Of a DNA stretch of 64,000 nt, positions 12,819 through 25,400 are shown one piece after another. The DNA is taken from NCBI RefSeq assembly GCF_000150275.1, contig NW_002060946.1, positions 1,388,202 to 1,452,201 of the forward strand, written 5' to 3'. The notes under the pieces were generated by a model. It made no database searches. It worked only from the letters and a program-made list of their open reading frames with translations, and was not told where the DNA came from. The first letter of the stretch is position 1. Each line of letters starts with the position of its first letter. This DNA is from Trichoplax adhaerens. Taxonomy: Eukaryota > Placozoa > Uniplacotomia > Trichoplacea > Trichoplacidae. Position numbers and translations under genes: made by a program.

Positions 12819-13685
12819 TTATTTCAGGTATGGGCCGCCGATCCACCAATTAGTTGTTGATGCGCTTGTTGCAGTACAAGAAAAGAAAGGATTAACTTTC
12901 CAATAGGCACCAAAAACATCTTCACTTTGTACTTGATTAGGAACTTCAAATTTTCCGCAGGACGCTGCCGCCTGCGGAAGATCTATATGTAAATGCCAAA
13001 TATTACTAGTCCAGAATGGAATGCTGCATTTTCTGCAAGAATGCCCGCGAACATTGATATAATCGACTGTCACACACGCCGCATTAACCTTAACAGCGAA
13101 AAAAAAATTAACTGCGCAAAATGATGCCCTTAAGTAATCACGACGATTTTGCAGTCCTTTCACGCTTTGGCTATTAAAGTTACATGTCGCACGGAAATGA
13201 GTCGAGGATGGAGCATTTTTTAATGCCACCATTCTAGCTTTCGAAAGTCGATAGCATGACCAATTAGGTGTGCACTCGCTCGATGGAACATTGTAATAAA
13301 ATCCCGTACTAAATTTAGGGGTTCGTGCATTGGTTGTTGATAGTGATTCTATAAGTGTCCATGCGAATCCAGGATCAGATTGGAAATCGCAAAATGCTAG
13401 ATAAGGTTTACTGATAGAGTCGTAGAGTGTAAAATATCCATTGCGCGACGTATGGTATAGATTTCTTACGGCAGCGCATGTTATCGGTTTAGGTTTAACT
13501 ACCTAGTCATTGGTATCAAGAAACACAGTACTTCGTTATAATATCGAGTTATATTCGTATTCAGCTATGCAGATGCATTTCGCTAAGTGTTGTTTTAATT
13601 TTAAGGAACTTACCGCTAGTCTTACTGTTGGAAGTAGTACAACAAGGCTTAACCACGTTAATAAGGTACAGTTGGTCATTCTCAT
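12819..13685 (-). CDS. Secreted fibrinogen-like Cys-rich protein, paralogue E (intact, inverted)
   Basis: Minus-strand exons 13685-13614 (signal peptide) and 13502-12819, phase 0, about 251 aa. The signal sequence is M-R-M-T-N-C then TLLTWLSLVVLLPTVRLA, so translation could start at either Met; the donor is GTAAGT and the acceptor CTAG. The mature chain has TCAAV...NGYFTLYDS...FCDFQSDPGFAWTLIES, RATCNF, DYLRAS, INVRGHSCRKC, EDVFGAY and STTNWWIGGPYLK. It is more diverged from A/C/D than they are from one another. It shares specific residues with pseudogene F (FQSDPGFA, PNW, SKA-M, PSSTHFRATCNF), so E and F are sister copies in head-to-head orientation. A TATA-like box lies 75 bp upstream. Confidence 0.87.
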
Positions 13686-16530
13686 CAAATTATCAGTAAC
13701 CAAGTTGCAATGTCTTGAAGGTAAATAGGTGAAAATTAACTGCAGTATCAATTTGAATCCTTTTATATGTTTGCCTTCTTGTAACGATATGTTTAGAATA
13801 CTATTAATTTATGAGATATTCCAACATACTGTAGACAGAAGAAAATTTATGCAATTGAATGTAGTTATAAGCCACAATTGATACTAATTGCTGGCATTAT
13901 TTCTGTACAGAGAATGCTTCTGGAAAATCTTGTGGAAAGAATAATACTCCGCTAATTAAAGGATCTCTAAAGATATTTACATGTCGCTATTAGCTACCTT
14001 GAGCTTCCATTAGTAAATACAATAATGTCTTATTTTATAATTTTGAACGAGTAATTGTAAGGCAAACTATATTAGCAACATACCCTTGTATGTGTAACAA
14101 ACTGAGACTCGAAAGATAAAAAATAAGTATGTTTGTGCAATTTCAGTTCACTTTGTTGTTTCACGGATCTGTATCTCTGTCCTGTTTTTACTTTCGGACT
14201 TTTACATTTTCGCAACAGTTTTAAGGGAATGAACAACAGCCTTATTTGTAACCAATTAAATTAAAATATATGTTGTCCTAACAACTACCGGTTGACAGCT
14301 ATGTCTTTAAAATACTTAAGGAAACTACTTACTCAGTTAATTATTGCTGTACATTTAGATAATTATGTACGACGTTAGAAAATCTGATTTATTGAATATT
14401 ATAATTTATAGACAATCTCATAGGGCGTATGCTCGTAGTGGTATAAGTAAATTATTATGTACATTATGTCAAACTCTAAGGCAAATACTAAGGAAAAAAT
14501 AGCGCCACAGTAGTTATTTCTAGGAATCATACAATCAGCATATTGATTTCATTATGGCTATATTTGCTATAGATGTGGCTGTAACGGTAATATTAAATTG
14601 TCTCTAGTTGTGTGGAACATGGTGTCAGTTCCTCCTATGTTAGCGCTATATATATATATTGATTATCTATTGGTGGGAATCGGAAAGATGTAGCGGTGTT
14701 AATGGGCCTCTTGGCGAGAAGTGCAGGTGGAAGTCCTAGAAGATTGACTATTGGTCGAGGAGCTGAGAAACAAGGTTCGAGGCGATATAAACAAGACGCG
14801 GATCATGTTAAAGGGCTTCTATACTGTAGCCGTTACGATATACTATTTTGTATAGGGAAAATTGTGATAGAGTTTTGATGTAAATATTTACATCAAAGAT
14901 AGATATATAAGGAGGCTAATATAATTGTAGAGGTAGATAGATTCATTCATAAGTTAGCTTGAAGAAGACATAGTAGATATTCTTTTGATATTATATCCGC
15001 AGTTTTTAATGCCTGTATTTTAACATCGTAATAAACTTTTTATATTAACCGAGTCTTACTCATTCTTGTGAGTCGATTGTAGTTAATATAGGGAAGTAGT
15101 ATTACAGTGGCCTTTGAGATACTTCAAGAATGGAGGTTTTAAATCCATTCCTGAGAAAAATAGCAGCAATTTCGAAACTGATCACACGTACTGTACAGGA
15201 TTGCTGGACTTTGGCCGGGCAATACGCGTATTGGCCAACTTCGGGTTTTGGCCGTAACCTAAATACCTATAACGACTAAGCTAGTGGTTGATTACAGTAT
15301 AATTTTAATTGCGATGAATTATAGCTAATCGTAAAGCCATTTACTGTTAATAAGAACTGTTTGCTTTTCGAAAGAAATCTTTGTAATATTGTAGACAACT
15401 GGATCGCATTCATTCTTCTGTGATAGATATAGTGATTCTGAATTTCATGAATAAGTATCGAAACTATGAGCAAATGTATTTATAGCTTTTTTTGTGTTTC
15501 AGCTGCTATATACGTTATCACATAGTCGCATATACAGTACAACGGCAAGGTATAATTGTGACTAAAACTTAACCATATGAAGAGAATCAATAAAAAATAG
15601 GTTTGTGCCTGTTAGTACTGTATGGCTCTAATTCATCTTCACATGTAATGCATAGCAATAGCATGTATTTTACGTATCTACTCAAGCACATATACATATG
15701 GGCCCTATCACATGAATGTAATCTTTACCTGACGATTTTATAAAACTAATCGGCTATGAAAGCTCTACAGTTTTTGTTGCTACGTTGATTCATTTTCAGT
15801 TTTACCTTTCCTTTTTAATTCCTCATCTCCGAAAACAAGTTAAGCAGATCGATCGATTTATACAATGGGAAACATTGATTATTTACATGAGGAGGAGTAG
15901 TTTAATTTAGTGGTTTAAGTCTAATTATCGGCTACCTTGTTGGCGTAAATAGATCGGGCTAAATATATCAAGAACTGTCGACAGGCGCTGGTGATTTACT
16001 TCGAGCTCAGGGTATCTTACTTTAGATTCTTGTTACTAATTAATTATCGCTCTACTTTTCTAAATTCTTATAGTAAAAGCCATGTTTACTTTTCTATCTT
16101 AACTGAGACTATTATTGTAAGAATTAGACTTCTAAACAGATAGGATACTTCGGATACTTTTCTTACAACTATTACAAAGTGTATGTGATTCCTGAAAAAT
16201 AATTTACGCCAATTTCATAAAGAAAACCCTATTTAGTGTGTGACGGTACAACAACGCTCTGAAAACACGCTTTCTTGAGAATATTTCTAGTTTCGAAACG
16301 ATAGTAAACTACAATTATCTACTTAAAAAAGTACTTAAGTGGCAATTATTTACTTTTTTCATCTATTAATAATTAGCATTTCTAATAGATTTTTAAAGAA
16401 ATTTTAAATTCTTGTATATCGTAGTAAGTAGACGAACATAGGAGAATTCCTAAACCTAATATATAGATTCTACTTGATATTTTTATTTTTCATTTTCAAA
16501 AGCCACATACTTATACGAAACTTAGTGAAA
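13686..16530. other. Intergenic between head-to-head paralogues E and F
   Basis: About 2.8 kb of AT-rich DNA separating the divergently oriented pair. It holds the presumed E promoter and, by position, that of F. Short frames at 14696-14878 and 15276-15473 have no recognisable content. Confidence 0.5.
13760..13767 (-). promoter_or_regulatory. TATA box upstream of paralogue E
   Basis: On the minus strand this reads TATAAAAG, a good TATA consensus, 75 bp upstream of the first ATG of paralogue E. The spacing matches that of the motif at paralogue D. Confidence 0.45.
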
Positions 16531-17394
16531 ATGGCTAAATACTCGTACGCTTTACCAATATGTTTGATCCTGATTGCTATACTGCCAATGGCAAGGCAGG
16601 CGGTGAGTTACTTGACATATTGAAACATAATACTGTAGTAATACTATTCAATAAGTCATAACGATATATTTATTCTTCATGATGCTGATTAGGCGGTAAA
16701 ACTGAAGCCAACAACATGCGCAGCCATTACGAGCATCTCGTATCTCGCGAAATGGATATTTTGCAATGTATGATTCTACTTATAAATTCTATATTGCATT
16801 TTGCGTCTTTCAATCAGATCCAGGATTTGCATAGACACTTGTAGAATCACTCTCTACTCTCTATGCACGAACGACTAAATTTCGTAAGAGCTTCTATTAT
16901 AATATCCCAACCAATGAGTGTATGCCAAACTGGTCAAATTATCGACTATCTAAGGCTGGAATGACTACAGTAAAAAATACTCCATCATCAACTCATTTCC
17001 GTGCTACGTGTAACTTTGATGATTAAAGCGAGAAAGGATTGAGGAATCGTCGCGACTATCTAAAGGCATCATTTTGCGAATACGATTATTTTTTGATTTC
17101 TAAGCTGCTTGGACTTGTGTTCTAGTCGATTATATCAACAATCGCGGATCTTCCTGCAGCAACTGCCGTATTCCTCTCCGAAGTGATATTAATTGGCATT
17201 CACATACAGATCCACAGCTCGTTAGAGAGTCTTGTGGAAAGTAGTTTAATGTCTCAGATGCAATAGCTAGCGAAGACGTATTTGGTAGTTGTTATAATTT
17301 TAACCCAAGATTTTCTTGTGTCACTAATAGTTCAACAACAAAAAATTGGTGGATTGGTTGTCCTATCACCGAGGTACCCTTTTCTACCGACTAA
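16531..17394 (+). pseudogene. Paralogue F: decayed copy, sister of E
   Basis: Exon 1 (16531-16602) still encodes a signal peptide (MAKYSYALPICLILIAILP...) with a GTGAGT donor, and exon 2 starts at 16693 after TAG. Homology runs to the TAA at 17392-17394 (family end motif reads NWWIGCPITE). The frame is broken repeatedly: a frameshift near 16740, TAG at 16832-16834 where the family has Trp (GFA-W-TL), TAA at 17024-17026, a further shift near 17100, and TAG at 17242-17244 in the C-G-K-F motif. Residues shared with E (SDPGFA, FYYN-P, PSSTHFRATCNF) show it is the nearest relative. Clearly a pseudogene. It is retained at full length, so it decayed by point mutation and small indels and not by deletion. 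Confidence 0.88.
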
Positions 17395-17572
17395 CAGCAA
17401 TTCCTTAATTTCTAAAATACGTCTTAACTTCGTACCTAGAATTTGAAAACTGTAAATTATCTGAAAATACCTGATTACCTTTTCTTCAGAATATGATAAA
17501 ACTGTAGCGATATTAACGTTACTATAAAGATAATAAAGCTCGTTGCCAACAGCTCTATTTAAGATTAGCGTA

Positions 17573-17807
17573 AGATAGAGAAGACCTGGACCCACGCGAA
17601 AAATAATAACAAAAAGATAATAAAAGGAAATAAAAAATGAAACACTAAAAATCGGATATATACGCCGCGCGAGCGCAAAGAAATATATATATCGTTTCGA
17701 CTCTGAAATTTTCTATATATATTTATGCAATAATGTATGCGCGATTCGCGATTGGTCCATTATCTTTTTGTTATTATTTTTCGCGTGGGTCCAGGTCTTC
17801 TCTATCT
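17573..17807. mobile_element. MITE-like element with perfect 49-bp terminal inverted repeats
   Basis: The left arm 17573-17621 begins AGATAGAGAAGACCTGGACC, and the right arm 17759-17807 is its exact reverse complement over all 49 bases. The 137-bp centre is AT-rich with short CG-rich patches and has no coding capacity. Size, perfect arms and lack of a gene fit a non-autonomous DNA transposon (MITE). TAGCG occurs just outside both ends (17566-17570 and 17807-17811), but its spacing to the left arm is off by two bases, so a target-site duplication is not proved. It sits 180 bp after pseudogene F. Identical arms suggest recent insertion or gene conversion. Confidence 0.75.
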
Positions 17808-19408
17808 AGCGAAAACAAGGATAAGTGTGATCATTTTATCCGTAGAAAGGCAGTACTGATTTCAGTTCTGTAGGAAATTATTGAACGGTAAATCGTAGAA
17901 TTCTATTTACATTCTAAGTTTAGCATGCCAATTGATGCAATAAATGCGGTATTCCAAGTAATAATGATAAACACTTAAGCTCTATTTGTTGATTGCTGAC
18001 TCAATTTCTATTCTTCTTCAGGTAATATCATATCATTTAATTCCCTTATCCATATAGCATAGTAGCTCAAGCTTACAACGACTACCGTTATTTAATATAA
18101 TATTTCAACACCCTCAATTTTGACTTAATATTAACATATTTTGCATATTGAATACGTGGGCAGCATGGTAGTGTATCATTATCAGCAGTTAATATTCAAT
18201 TGGGTAAAATACATCAATTGATAACAATTCTCATAAATTAGTCAAGAAATAACGCTGTGACATTCATTAATTAATGCATCATCAATATTATAATTTTGTT
18301 GTGTGATGAATCATATGTTGACACCTAGCTACTAATTAACTAATATTTAATGTCATAGAAAGTGTGTTGTGATTCTGGCTATAATAAGTATGTAGACTGG
18401 GTTATTAATTAATTACTGTTTTTGCACCAACGAAGTTGGTGAGGATATATAAAGTCTCAAAGTTCTTAATTGAGAGTTAGTTACGTTAGTCGATGACAGA
18501 TGGTTATCAGTTGCTAGTCGTAATTGTAAGTTGTGCGTTCAATCGGACATTTTAATAAAATAGCTTCTAGAATAAAGTTTTGATCCTTAACGTGAGTAAT
18601 CTATCGTCTAAGACTCGAATCTAAGTTTGGTTGATTAAAGAGTGCTTAGAGTTAGTTGCTTAGATAGTTAATTCTACTTTAGAGGAAAGAATCCCGTTTA
18701 ATTCTTGTGTTACAATCTCGGTTGTGACAAACGCTAACTGTATTAAGAAACATCAATCTCCGACTAATTTAGCACATTGATACCATCCGAATTCAAAATT
18801 TAGTATCTTATAACTTGATTTCGTATATAGATTAGAAAATCAAGGATATTTTTATTGATCACACCGGCATAATTTGCTATAATTACTACATTGTCTATTT
18901 AAAGTACTAATATATTTATGTTTTATAGTAACGAAAAATCTAACGTAAGAGGCTATAAAAAGGATAATAGCTAAAATGTAACGCAGTTAATACGTCCAAG
19001 ATTGGATTCTATTAATCAAAATTAACAAGTTCTTGTAAGGAATCACATTAATCATTCCGAGTCTATTCGATTCGTATGTTTAGCTTAAATTAGTGCAATA
19101 ATTCATTGACTATAAGCATTTAGCTTTTAGCTGCACTGACAATACAAAATAGTTTAGTATGAATATAGAAAGGAGAATTTAATCATACGATGAAATAACG
19201 CTTAATTTTAACGAAAGGTAATAATTTTAAGCTGTTAATGTGCAAAAATGTGTTGAAAATGCTATAAAACAACAAATATTCAAAGTGTCTGAATCAGTGT
19301 GTTAATGTATTTAAGATTATCTAACTCTTACATCAAATATACTGTATTACCGCATCTTATGGTAATTTATCTGTACTTAATACAAACCTTATCCAGGTTG
19401 TATTTCAC
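17808..19408. other. Intergenic, MITE to laminin beta 3' end
   Basis: AT-rich spacer downstream of pseudogene F and of the laminin gene. It holds an LTR-like or promoter-like block around 18.3-18.75 kb: a hairpin CACCAAC-GAA-GTTGGTG at 18425-18441, a TATATAAAG box immediately after, and AATAAA signals at about 18555-18575. No coding sequence recognised. Confidence 0.45.
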
Positions 19409-22400
19409 TTATCCAGAACCAGTACTCCTTGCTAATGCTTGAGTATAACAGCCTGCATAAGCCTCTTGGAAAGCCTTCGTAGAAGATCCAATACGATTTT
19501 CCATTTGTACAATTTCATTTGAATAATCTTGTAAAAGTTGTTGTTGCCGCGCTATATGATCCCGTAATGCTATAGATCCGTAACGTACGATATTTTATCA
19601 GTTTCAGCGACATATAGATGCTAGTACGATAATTTTTTCAAATCTTACCTTGTATAGTTTGTAATTTATTCTGTGCCTCCGTTCTTATCCTGGTAATCAT
19701 TCCTAATAAGGTACGCACTTGATCCGATGCAGGTTTAACTGCGGTTACGATTTTTGCTCTTCTGGCGGATATGTTTTGATATCTCGCATTAAAATCCGTT
19801 AAATCCTGTGAGCAATATTATGTCAACATAAAACGCCATAGTAAAGTAGCAATTAGAACTATCACAAAGATTAACTTAAGAGTACTTTAATGTACAATTT
19901 TGTATTGACAATTTAAAATGTGTTTACAAACCTGTCTAGTTATGTTCATTTCACTTTCAGTAGTTGTTGCTGTATCACTAGCCAATTGTGTATAATTTCT
20001 TACTGTACTTTCTTCATTTTGCATAATCTCACTTGTTGTATTCATTCCTTGAATATTGGCTATTGCACTATTTGTAGAAGCATTCATCTGCTTAATATTA
20101 TTATCAATCTAAGAAAATGAAGGCAAGAATATGAAAATGTTAGTAAAGCAATGATTAAAATACATATATTAGAAAATTATGCTCTGGCTGAGTATGAAGA
20201 AACTGAACAAGTTCATGTTCATGTCTACTACCAACAGATTTATGAAAGTGATCATTGAATAAAAATTAAATTATTTACTTGATTGACTGTCACGTTTGTT
20301 CTCTTGAAGATACCCCAGAGTATAGCTAGGTTATCTGAAGCTCTTGTCTTTTCGATATTATATTGATCTATTCGAGCTTGTAAATCTGCAATCGACACTT
20401 CAGCATTATCAATTGCCGCCCTAAAATAAATTATAACGGAAGTATTTTTTTGAATTCAATTAACAGCGTAAATTAAAGTACTGTATAAACATTATAAGAA
20501 AGCTTCTGAAGAGAAATATGATGAAATACAGAAGGACGAACCGAATGCCAGCAATTCGAGCACGAATTGCTGATACAAGGCTGACAATAGAAGAAGAATT
20601 TTGCTGTCCAGAATTGCCTTCTAGAACTTGCAATGTAGCATTGAGTTGATCAGATAATCTTACAATCTCAGGCAGATTAAGAGCTAATTTAATGTGGGTA
20701 ATTTCGATGTTAATACGATCAATATTGGAAGCGTTAGGCCATTGCTGATTTAAGAAGGTGGATAGTCGATTAGTTACTCGACTAATATTATTATATGCTC
20801 GTGACCAAATCTGTGCCTCGCCGTTCACTTGGACAATAAAATTTAAAATCTCTCTTAATGTTGCGTTGTTACGTTGTGATAAGTCATTTCTAACTCTTAA
20901 TGCTAAATCCAAATCACGTAACTTATCAACTAAGCTAATGCTAGTATCTCTTGCAATCCTGTTACTTCTTGCAATCAAATCAACTGCTCCATCACAGTTA
21001 TTAATAGTATTGCCACATAAAGAGCAGCCCATACCGCCACATGTTGTATCACACTGATTCGCTTTTCTTCCGCAGAGAAAGCGATTAATATCTGCCACCA
21101 TGTTCTGTAGTTTTGATGTTTCATTCTGTAACTTTCTGATACTTTGCCAATCAATTGCTTGACGATCTTGGATATTGGTCAAACGTGGTCGGAGAATGCG
21201 TATCTTGATTTCTGCGGCTTTAATTTTATTACCTGCAATTAATGCTCGTTGCCTATACCTTTCAGCAACTTGAGAAGAATAATTTAAACTGGCTAAAGCA
21301 CCAATTGCCGATGATTCAGATATATTGGTGAATTGGATTCGTATGCTATTAACTTGATCATCTTGATTAGTAAGTGTTGTATTGTCATTTGTTATAGTTG
21401 TCCTCATATTCGGTATTTCACGATTAACGGAGCTTAAATTTTGAAAAAGCTGTTGATTTATTTGTTCATATTGCTGTAAATTACTGCTTGCATTTGTTAA
21501 TGTACGACGTATAGCGTCTAATTTGTCCATCGTTACTCGCTTATTCTTCAAGAAATTTTCAACTGTTGTCATATCGTTCTCCAGTTGTCGTAACCCACCA
21601 AAGCCGAATATGAAGCTACCATTAGCAATTAAGTTCTGTGCCCTTTCGACTTCTGTAGAAGCAATGTCATTAAAGTCTGTGATTCTTTTATTCCAATCAA
21701 AATAACAAACATGGCATCTTCTACAGCTAGGGAATGTTCCTTGGTATCCATCTGCACACCGATCACATCTGAAACCTCCAGCTGCTGCTATACAATAACA
21801 CTGACCAGTTTTACGATCACATTCAGTGCTAAGAGAACCCATTTTATTGCAGTTGCAAGCTAATTGAAATTAAAATCATCCATAAATATGAGTACAATTA
21901 CCAAGTCAGGTATATATTCAAATGCAAACTGCAGTACAGACTATAAATTTTATTTTAAATCCGATTATTAGAGGTTATAATAATTATGCGTTACATGTTA
22001 AAATTCTTAGTCAAATTTATGAAAAAATTTATTTTATTGCAGACTAATTCAAAACTTCTTTTTCGATGATAGCGACTACTAAACTCACTTAGTTATTATA
22101 TTTTGAGCAATACGAATAATGACTTTGGTAAAAACTGACCGTAACATGTAGTCGATGGATTACCCCAAAAGCCATCTTCGCAGTCACAACATTTATCGCC
22201 ACTGTATCCTTTAATACAACTGCATTTACCAGTAACCTGAAGATAGTTATTTACAATTAGGAGCAAATCGATATCTGAGAAACAAATCGTCATCATTCTA
22301 CTGGAATAGTTATTATCACCCTACCGCATCACAATTGGCTTGTAAAGAATTATTACGGCAACAACTACATGGTTGGCAACCCTTTCCACTGGTGATATTC

Positions 22401-25400
22401 CAGAATCCTGTAGCACACTTATCGCATGTTTTACCGATTACATTAGAGCGACAAGTGCATTGTCCCGTTATAGGATCACAGTTTCCATCTACGCTTCCAT
22501 ATTCGTTGCATTGGCAGGCTGATTGGTTACCGGAATTTAAACAGAAGTTATTTTAGGTAATTCGATAATTTTGTAAGGTTACAATTCCATACCTATGAAA
22601 TAAAGCCCACTACCACTTAATTTAATTACTCACGTCGACATGTTCGAGTTAATGCCTTTCCATAGTAGCCAGGTCGGCACTGGCTACAGCTGGGACCACC
22701 GGTATTGTATAAACATTTCAAGCACTCTCCGGTTTGATTATGGCAGCTACCTGGTTCGTTAACATTAATATTGTTGTTACATTGACATGGTAGACATCTG
22801 CCGCCAACGCTTGTAGGATTTCCATAGTATCCTGGTGCACATAGTTCACAGTTATTTCCTGTATAGCCAGTTGTACAATTTTCGCATACAATCGTAGTTC
22901 GACTTTGTGTCGATCGGTAATAGCAAGTAGAACTGAACTGATTGCCACTAGAGCCACCTAATTGGTTTATAACACCAGACGCATTAATTTACTATATGCT
23001 AATAGTCGATATAAAGATATAATTTTTAATATGATAATAAAGAATGCATTACAGAGTTAAATCAAATAATTTCTATTTGTATACCTGGGCATTCGCATCT
23101 TACACAGTCATTAGGTGTTCCAGTTGTTGCTGTTCCCACAAAACCTGTTCTACATTGATTACAAGTAGGCCCAGCAGTATTATGTAAGCAATTTAAGCAA
23201 GTTCCGTTTCGTTGATCGCAAGATGCAGAGTGTCCATAGCATTCACATCGTTGACAATTTGGAAATCCATAATAAAAATACTGGCAACGTGCACAATTTA
23301 AGCCGACAATATTGCGTTTGCAATTACATTGGCCGGTGTTAGCATCACAAGATTCAAAATTAGTGGAGCCTTGACGATCACATTTACATTCTATAATTAT
23401 TAGAAGATACAATGAACATTATTTTTGTTAGTGAAAGGTATTAAATGCTCGTTAAAGGCACGATAATGATCTAAATTTCTTTTAAATTAGCTTGAATGCA
23501 AAAGATTATATCTCTATGTAAAATTTGGTGCTGCAATTCATAAGGTGCAACCTCGACATCCGTCAGGTAGACCAAAGCCGTAGGCTCCAGGTAAACATTT
23601 ATCACATCGACGACCGAATATATTCTTCTTACATCTGCACTGGCCACCAACTTTATCGCATGCAGTGCCGGAAATGGTACCAGTTGGATTGCAGTCACAA
23701 ACTTTAATAGGATGAAGATGTATATCGAATATTTTAGTTACCTATATTTCTTATAGACTGTATTTTGACTATGTGATGCAATAGCTATAATTCCAAATTT
23801 GATATTGTAAGCCTACCTAAGCCGCCGTCGTTAAGAATATTAGACACGGTAAACATTACTTCTTTGCAAGTTTCCGATAAGTCACTAACATTGTAGGGCT
23901 TATATAATAATTCTGAGCAATATTCAGCTTCTGCAGAGGCAAGTGTTTTTACCAGCGTTGTGGATAACTCTACTGATGCAAGCGAAGTCAATGAAGGCCA
24001 GAGCACAATCTATCAATGGCATAAAATGAAGGTACGTATAGCTAAATAATCTCATAATTCTTCAAGTACGATAGTCTAACTTCATTCTTAAATTCAAGTA
24101 AATTTAATAGATTCACAATTTATTCAACAGTTGTTTAAATTACAAACCGAATCTAACTTCAAAGGCACGTCAACTCTTTCGTTATTGATATATTGAATTT
24201 CAGTTATATAATTCTTATCACGACCGAAGCAAATAGGTATGGTAATATATGCACCGTCCACCGATGTGTTTTGAAATTTTAGGGGAGATGAAGGAATATC
24301 GCAATTGATAGGTACACCACTTGGAGGTCGTTTTATGTCGACCGTTATAGTAAAATTATTTAATCCCTGTGTGTATTACGTTTGATAGAATATTAATTTA
24401 CGATCTAGCAGAATGTTTCTAAAGATTCATTGCAACTTTACGCAGGTACTAAATGCTCACTTCTAGTTCAAATATAGCTCAATAACTTACTGGTGTAGGC
24501 TCAAAGCGGACCAACAGACTATACATGAATGTATAGGAGACGGAAATTACAATCCGAACAATTCCATTTGTTTGTATTATCCGATATCCAGTCCCAGAGT
24601 ATAATTTATACGGATAATCGTAGAAATGATTAATTGTTTGAACAGTACTGGCCTAGGGTATTGAATTAAAGATCAATGAGAAGGCTTGATTAAAACGTTA
24701 CTATCTGATCCAAATAAATTAGACAATCAGATATCCTAAGGCAGGTTCTAATCTTAATTTCTTTACTTACCCCTCTAACATCTAAGACATTTTGTTCTTC
24801 AGCTTCAAATCTGATTGAATCCATCAGAGAATAGTAGTGATTGGCGGTAACTTGATTACACCTTGGGCTTACAAGATTCTTTCTACATGGACAAAGTCCA
24901 GTACTGTCATTACAAGAAAGACTATAAGATCCTGTAGGATGGCATAAACAAGGTCGGCATTGAACAGATGGAGATGTCAAACCCCAGTAAGTATCCTAGA
25001 TGACAGAATAGATTTTAAATACTTAATCTGGTAGCTGCAACGGGAAGTAAATTCTAAGTACTGTAATGCTATAATCCTGGACTCAATCTCTTAAAAAACA
25101 TTTCTTCATAAATTCACCTTGCATCTTTCGCATCTTCTTCCATCAACATTTAATTCACAACTACATTGGCCAGAGTTAACATCGCAGACAGTATTATCTA
25201 CGGTACCATCATTATAGCAATTGCAAGCTAAATAATAAAAGATTTTGATATTAAAAGATGTCAATGCATTTTTATTCTGATCAGAATCAAATTATTCATC
25301 TTAACGTGCTGTACATACGCAAACATCCCAAAGGATTGGTATCGTTTAGACCATAATAGCTACTCTTGCAAGAATCACACCTATTGCCCATTACATTGCT

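Noticed and set aside
13536..13751. Minus-strand 71-codon frame with a hydrophobic stretch
   Set aside because: Its middle part is the signal-peptide exon of paralogue E (13614-13685); the rest reads into the intron and upstream DNA.
17332..17595. Minus-strand 87-codon frame
   Set aside because: It is antisense to the end of pseudogene F and runs into the MITE arm, with no family features.
23471..23698. Minus-strand 75-codon frame over laminin exon 12
   Set aside because: Wrong frame: the LE cysteines appear only in the neighbouring frame with phase-1 joins.
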